A stretch of 10,053 nucleotides of DNA, taken from contig JAQBPC010000605.1 of assembly GCA_028287725.1 (NCBI GenBank), positions 1 to 10,053 on the forward strand, in the 5' to 3' direction. The notes under the pieces are model-generated. The model was given only the letters and a program-made list of their open reading frames with translations, searched no databases and was not told where the DNA came from. A program made the position numbers and the translations under genes. Positions 7,171 through 10,053 of this stretch are shown piece by piece (the stretch's first letter is position 1; every line of letters begins with the position of its first letter). This DNA is from Chloroflexota bacterium (GTDB lineage: Bacteria; Chloroflexota; UBA5177; JANWHV01).

Positions 7171-7208
7171 CCACGTGGGTATGGGTGGCTCGAAGGAGTG
7201 GGTGGATA

Positions 7209-7610
7209 ATGAGTAAAACGCTTGCGCAAAAGGTAGACTGGCTCTTCGACACGCGTCGTACAGCGCAAGGACGGCAGTTCACCTACGGCCAGGTGCAACG
7301 AGCTACGGGGAACCGGATCACGGCGAGCTACGTCTGGAAGCTTCGAACGGGGGCGATGAGCAATCCAGGGCTGTGCGCACTTGAGGCCCTGGCAAACTTT
7401 TTCCAGGTGCCGCTCGATTACTTTGCCGAGGGGGGAGAGTACCTGGAGAGTAGCCTCAGCGTGATAAAGTCACCTGCCGATGAAAAGGTGGCGCGTGAGG
7501 ATGCTCTGCAGCTGGTGAACGATCATGTGAGCAGCTTGCCCGACGACAAGTTGCGTGCCGTGGTGGAGGTTGTCGAATACTTCCGTACACACGAGGCCGC
7601 GACCGCTTAA
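7209..7610 (+). CDS. EspR-like XRE-family DNA-binding regulator
   Basis: A 133-aa cytoplasmic transcription regulator or nucleoid-associated protein. The N-terminus (AQKVDWLFDT) leads into a helix-turn-helix at about residues 24-74, including FTYGQVQRATG, ITASYVWKLRTGAMSNPGL as recognition region, and LEALANFFQVPLDYF. This layout, with LFDT and an xSYVWKLRxGxxxNP-like core followed by a 'LANFFxVxxxYF' segment, resembles mycobacterial EspR and related small regulators. The remaining ~55 residues form a charged helical tail (LPDDKLRAVVEVVEYFRTHEA) likely used for dimerisation. The ATG was chosen because AAGGAG (7193-7198) lies 10 nt upstream and family members start at this point. An upstream in-frame extension to 6969 looks non-coding. 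It has its own promoter candidate and palindromes, consistent with autoregulation. Its targets are unknown; the nearby transporter is one possibility. Confidence 0.85.
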   Translation: MSKTLAQKVDWLFDTRRTAQGRQFTYGQVQRATGNRITASYVWKLRTGAMSNPGLCALEALANFFQVPLDYFAEGGEYLESSLSVIKSPADEKVAREDALQLVNDHVSSLPDDKLRAVVEVVEYFRTHEAATA

Positions 7611-7628
7611 CGGCCTAGCAGGCCGTTA
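7608..7628. terminator. Convergent-gene hairpin containing both stop codons
   Basis: TAACGGCCT (7608-7616), loop AGC, AGGCCGTTA (7620-7628): a perfect 9-bp stem. The first three bases are the TAA stop of the XRE gene and the last three are the TAA stop of the convergent transporter gene. It would form on both transcripts. No clear T-tract follows on either strand, so bidirectional termination is likely but may need a factor. Confidence 0.55.
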
Positions 7629-9086
7629 TCCTGCCGCCGGTCCAATGCCTATCTGCCCGGCCAGGTAGAGGAGGCTCAGAACCGTCAGCAGTACCACCGT
7701 GGCATAGGCGATGAAATTATAGATTCGCCCGTTCCGATACTGTCCCATGAGATCCTCGCTGTTCACCAGCCTCAGGATGAATACCAGTAGTATCGGAAGC
7801 ACGATTGCATTGAGCTTTTGCAAGTTGAGCAGTACAGGGACAATCGGCAAGTTCGGAATGATCGCGACCAATGTGGAGATCGCGATCATTCCGGTAAAAA
7901 TGCCGTTGAACACCGGTGCCTGCATAAACGACTTCTCTGTGCCGCTTTCCAGGCCGAACGTCTCGCACACGGCGTAGGCGGTGGAGAGCGGCAGCACTGC
8001 GGCCGCCAGCATCGAGGCGCCAAAGAGGCCTATGGCGAATAGCCACTTTGCCCAGTCACCCACCACGGAGCGGAGTGCCTCGGCAAACGCCTGCGGCTGG
8101 CTGATCAGGGCGTTCTTGGCCGGGCACCCGTGCGCCGTGCAGAGCGCCGTGCCCGTTGCAATGATGATGCAGCCCGCTACCGCGATGGCAAAGAGCGAGC
8201 CGCTAATCACTTCTGCCCGGGTGTAGGGATAGGCGCGCGGCGAGATGCCCTTCTCCGCCACCGCGGATTGGACATAGAACTGCATGTAGGGACTTATAGT
8301 GGTGCCTACGAGCGCCACTACACCGCCAATGTAGGCCCCAGTGAGGGATATGTGTGGCTGCACGGTATCCTGCAGCACGTTATGCCAATTCGTGCCGTGG
8401 AATGCTGCGGGGATGTAGACCAGGAAAGCCAGGGATAGGGTCAGGAATACTCTCTCAATCATGCTCGACGACCGCTGTGTCACCACGTACCATAGCAACA
8501 AGGCTATGGGCGGTACGGCGATCCAGGCCGGAATACCCACGATTTCGCCGCTTGCAGCAATGCCAAGAAACTCCGAGAGGGTGATTCCGGTGTTGGCTAT
8601 CAGCAAGCAAATCATTGCCAGTGTGGTGGCGCGCAGGCTGAATTGCTCCCGGATCAGGTCGGAGAGCCCCTTCCCCGTGATCGCTCCCATTCGCGCGCAC
8701 ATTTCCTGCACCACGATCAAGCTGATTGCCGTGATCACCAGGGCCCAGAGCATCGAATAGCGGAAGACGGCGCCCACGTTCGCGTATGTGGCGATGCCGC
8801 CGGCATCATTACCGGCGTTGGCGGCGATAAGCCCCGGTCCCACCACGGCGAGATATGCGAATATGCCCCTGCGGGGCATGCGGATGCGCAGTCTCCGCAG
8901 GCGCGGTCGCTCTGATTCAAGCAAGAGGAGACGCCGCGGCGTGTGCAGCGCGCCGCTTCGTCCGCGCCGTGCGGCGTCCGGCTCTCTACCCTTGGGGTCT
9001 GGCGGCGGCACCCGCCTATCCGGTGAATCGGTCATGGAGAAAGTCCAAAACGCTTGGGGAGGAGGCGTCAGGAGTACGTCGGCCAC
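7626..9086 (-). CDS. Nramp (SLC11)-family divalent metal transporter with atypical metal-site motifs
   Basis: An integral membrane protein with about 11 hydrophobic segments, expected to move divalent cations into the cytoplasm. The TM1 region starts at GPGLIAANAGNDAGG. Where canonical Nramp proteins have DPGN, this one has N90-A91-G92-N93. Where TM6 usually has Met-Pro-His, it has S265-P266-Y267 (GTTISPYMQFY). The fold is clearly Nramp, but the substrate may not be Mn or Fe. The GTG at 9086 gives 486 aa with a ~70-residue Arg/Pro-rich cytoplasmic tail. Later starts at 9035 (residue 18) or 8879 (residue 70, MPRRGIFAYL, giving the usual ~417 aa) are possible, and none has an ideal ribosome site. 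It is convergent with the XRE gene and lies 165 bases after the dehydrogenase in the same direction. Inverted repeats precede it. The family is confident; the substrate is open. Confidence 0.9.
   Translation of the reverse strand: MADVLLTPPPQAFWTFSMTDSPDRRVPPPDPKGREPDAARRGRSGALHTPRRLLLLESERPRLRRLRIRMPRRGIFAYLAVVGPGLIAANAGNDAGGIATYANVGAVFRYSMLWALVITAISLIVVQEMCARMGAITGKGLSDLIREQFSLRATTLAMICLLIANTGITLSEFLGIAASGEIVGIPAWIAVPPIALLLWYVVTQRSSSMIERVFLTLSLAFLVYIPAAFHGTNWHNVLQDTVQPHISLTGAYIGGVVALVGTTISPYMQFYVQSAVAEKGISPRAYPYTRAEVISGSLFAIAVAGCIIIATGTALCTAHGCPAKNALISQPQAFAEALRSVVGDWAKWLFAIGLFGASMLAAAVLPLSTAYAVCETFGLESGTEKSFMQAPVFNGIFTGMIAISTLVAIIPNLPIVPVLLNLQKLNAIVLPILLVFILRLVNSEDLMGQYRNGRIYNFIAYATVVLLTVLSLLYLAGQIGIGPAAG
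7854..7893. repeat. Perfect 14-bp inverted repeat inside the transporter gene
   Basis: CGGAATGATCGCGA (7854-7867) and TCGCGATCATTCCG (7880-7893) are exact reverse complements around a 12-base loop. The repeat lies in codons for a hydrophobic membrane segment (GMIAISTLVAIIP on the - strand), so repeated Ile/Ala codons partly explain it. It would make a strong hairpin in the transporter mRNA. Confidence 0.6.
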
Positions 9087-9104
9087 GCTCAGGCTAACAC
9101 GCCT

Positions 9105-9121
9105 CTTTACGGACTGTAAAG
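9105..9121. promoter_or_regulatory. Inverted repeat CTTTAC-N5-GTAAAG upstream of the transporter
   Basis: A perfect 6-bp palindrome with 5-base spacer, 18 bases before the GTG start of the transporter. Its position and AT-rich arms suit an operator for a metal-responsive dimer. On the transporter mRNA its 3' arm runs directly into the only purine-rich ribosome-site candidate (AAAGAGG), so it could also act by masking that site. Confidence 0.4.
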
Positions 9122-9159
9122 CACGCCGTCATAGCGTGCCACGGCGGTTCTCTTCCGCC
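9121..9159. repeat. Two tandem inverted repeats in the transporter upstream region
   Basis: GCACGC (9121-9126) with GCGTGC (9134-9139) around a 7-base loop, then GGCGG (9143-9147) with CCGCC (9155-9159) around another 7-base loop. Together with the repeat at 9105-9121 they make three consecutive hairpins with almost no spacing. They may be a structured leader or an operator array. Confidence 0.4.
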
Positions 9160-9218
9160 CATAGCCTCTGCGTAACGTCGCGAGCAAAGGCGTGCGGGTT
9201 GCCGGCTCTAGTTCCTTG

Positions 9219-9235
9219 GCTCACTCGCCGTGAGC
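9219..9235. terminator. Possible hairpin after the dehydrogenase gene
   Basis: GCTCAC (9219-9224) and GTGAGC (9230-9235) form a perfect 6-bp stem with a 5-base loop, starting 16 bases past the dehydrogenase stop on the - strand. No T-run follows, so termination is uncertain. Confidence 0.3.
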
Positions 9236-9251
9236 GTAACCGACGAGACCT

Positions 9252-10034
9252 CTAGCGGCTTATCACCAGGCCGCCGTCCATCAGGACGAAGGAGCCGGTC
9301 ATATACGCGGCAGCATCGGTGCAAAGGAACGCGGCCAGGGCGCCTATCTCTTCGGGGCGTCCCACCCGGCCAAGCGGTATCGAGCGTTCCACGGCGTCGC
9401 GCTGCTCGGGCGTGCTCAGCAATGTGTCGTTAATTGGCGTGTCCACCCAGCCAGGTCCGATCGTGTTGACGGTAATGTCGTGCTCCGCCAACTCCAGCGC
9501 CATCGTAGCGGTCAGCCGCATCACGCCCGCTTTGGCCGCATCGTAAACCACGGCGCCTGCCCAGCTCGAGACTGCGTGTACCGAGCTGATGTTCACGATC
9601 CGCCCGCCGGCACCCTGGCGGACCATCTGTCGTGCCGCGACCTGTCCGCAGAGGATCACTCCCTTGAGGTCTACATCGAGAGTGCGTTGCATGGCCCGGT
9701 CGGTGATGTCCAGGAATGGCTCGGGGAAGGAAATGCCGGCGTTGTTGACGAGGATGTCGAGGCGCCCGTGCTCAGCTACCACGGCCGCGATCATTGCTTC
9801 CACCTCGGCACGTTGCGAGACATCAGCACGGTGGTAAGAGGCATGGCGGCCCAGCGCGGTGATCGCTTGCACTGTCTCATCAGCCCGCTCAAGGTCGTTG
9901 ATCGCCACATTGGCGCCGGTATGCGCCAGCTCCAGTGCTATGGCTCGACCGATGCCGCGTGCCGCGCCGGTAACGAGTGCGGTCTTCCCAGCCAGTGCAT
10001 TCGCAACCAAAACTCGGGCAGATGCCTCCGCCAT
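9252..10034 (-). CDS. Short-chain dehydrogenase/reductase (classical SDR, FabG/glucose-dehydrogenase-like)
   Basis: A 260-aa cytosolic NAD(P)-dependent oxidoreductase of usual length. Visible motifs: cofactor glycine motif T22-G-AAR-G-I-G29; D47 at the end of strand 2 (AINDLE), which favours NAD over NADP; D71-V72; NNAG at 97-100; catalytic S151 (NISS), Y164 and K168 (YDAAK). The C-terminal block reads GRVGRPEEIGALAAFLC then YMTGSFVLMDGG, typical of the glucose 1-dehydrogenase/3-oxoacyl reductase branch. The catalytic-tetrad Asn is Asp (D122, DVDLKG), a variant seen in some active SDRs. ATG 10034 is preferred to the TTG three bases earlier; a G-run (10042-10047 region) serves as ribosome site. 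The substrate cannot be assigned. It is co-oriented with the transporter but separated from it by hairpin-rich sequence. Confidence 0.92.
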   Translation of the reverse strand: MAEASARVLVANALAGKTALVTGAARGIGRAIALELAHTGANVAINDLERADETVQAITALGRHASYHRADVSQRAEVEAMIAAVVAEHGRLDILVNNAGISFPEPFLDITDRAMQRTLDVDLKGVILCGQVAARQMVRQGAGGRIVNISSVHAVSSWAGAVVYDAAKAGVMRLTATMALELAEHDITVNTIGPGWVDTPINDTLLSTPEQRDAVERSIPLGRVGRPEEIGALAAFLCTDAAAYMTGSFVLMDGGLVISR

Positions 10035-10053
10035 CAAGCAAACCCCCCAACTA

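Larger units (their letters stand above)
6974..7208 (+). other. Gene-free leader region rich in inverted repeats
   Basis: The stretch 6932-7208 between the hydrolase and the XRE gene holds no convincing gene. One frame is open, but its translation is rich in Trp, Cys and Arg and it has no ribosome site. After the candidate promoter it contains a bulged hairpin (6991-7015), a 10-base palindrome GCGCCGGCGC (7019-7028), the palindrome GTACGTAC (7081-7085 with the preceding bases), a second bulged hairpin (7121-7147), the hyphenated palindrome 7155-7170 and the palindrome CCACGTGG (7171-7178). This density suggests a regulated 5' untranslated region or operator array. It matches no riboswitch class I recognise. 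Confidence 0.5.

Noticed and set aside
6969..7208. 80-codon upstream extension of the XRE regulator frame from a TTG
   Set aside because: No ribosome site, Trp/Cys/Arg-rich non-protein-like translation, and it covers the palindrome-rich leader; the ATG at 7209 has AAGGAG and fits the family start.
9190..9240. tRNA-like or attachment-site-like sequence (GGTTGCCGGCTCTAGTTCC) between dehydrogenase and transporter
   Set aside because: No acceptor stem or anticodon arm can be drawn and no flanking direct repeat was seen.
1..10053. Search for transposase genes, terminal inverted repeats, CRISPR repeats, phage genes, toxin-antitoxin or defence genes
   Set aside because: Nothing supporting any of these was found; the small XRE protein has no toxin partner beside it.

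Overview
The window is about 10 kb of GC-rich bacterial DNA with no phage, insertion-sequence or CRISPR content. Several features loosely suggest a soil-type Chloroflexota (for example Thermomicrobia) or a related GC-rich lineage: a DICT-like sensory module in a CheA hybrid kinase, an EspR-like small helix-turn-helix regulator and a divergent Nramp protein of the NAGN type. This placement is inference with low confidence; no rRNA or marker gene is present.

Bases 1-6931, + strand: the 3' part of a chemosensory cluster. It begins inside a very large CheA/ChpA-type hybrid histidine kinase. That kinase has two visible HPt domains, a DICT-like module, a kinase core, a CheW-like domain and a C-terminal receiver. 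A CheW-like adaptor overlaps it by 4 bases. Two stand-alone receiver proteins follow, then a 370-aa acidic protein of unknown family, then a secreted SGNH/GDSL hydrolase overlapping it by one base. The kinase and adaptor would form the signalling array, the receivers would be its phosphorylation outputs, and the last two genes are candidate accessory or effector proteins. No receptor, CheR/CheB or flagellar gene is visible, so the output (type IV pili, development, surface behaviour) is open.

Bases 6932-7610, + strand: a 277-base gene-free stretch holding a good sigma70-like promoter and a leader of about 235 nt rich in inverted repeats. It leads into a small EspR/XRE-like DNA-binding protein.

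Bases 7608-9086, - strand: an Nramp-family transporter with unusual metal-site motifs, convergent with the XRE gene. The two stop codons lie in the outer ends of a single perfect hairpin. The 165-base gap upstream of the transporter (9087-9251) holds four inverted repeats.

Bases 9252-10034, - strand: a classical short-chain dehydrogenase/reductase, with the window ending just upstream of its start. It may be co-oriented with the transporter without sharing its regulation.
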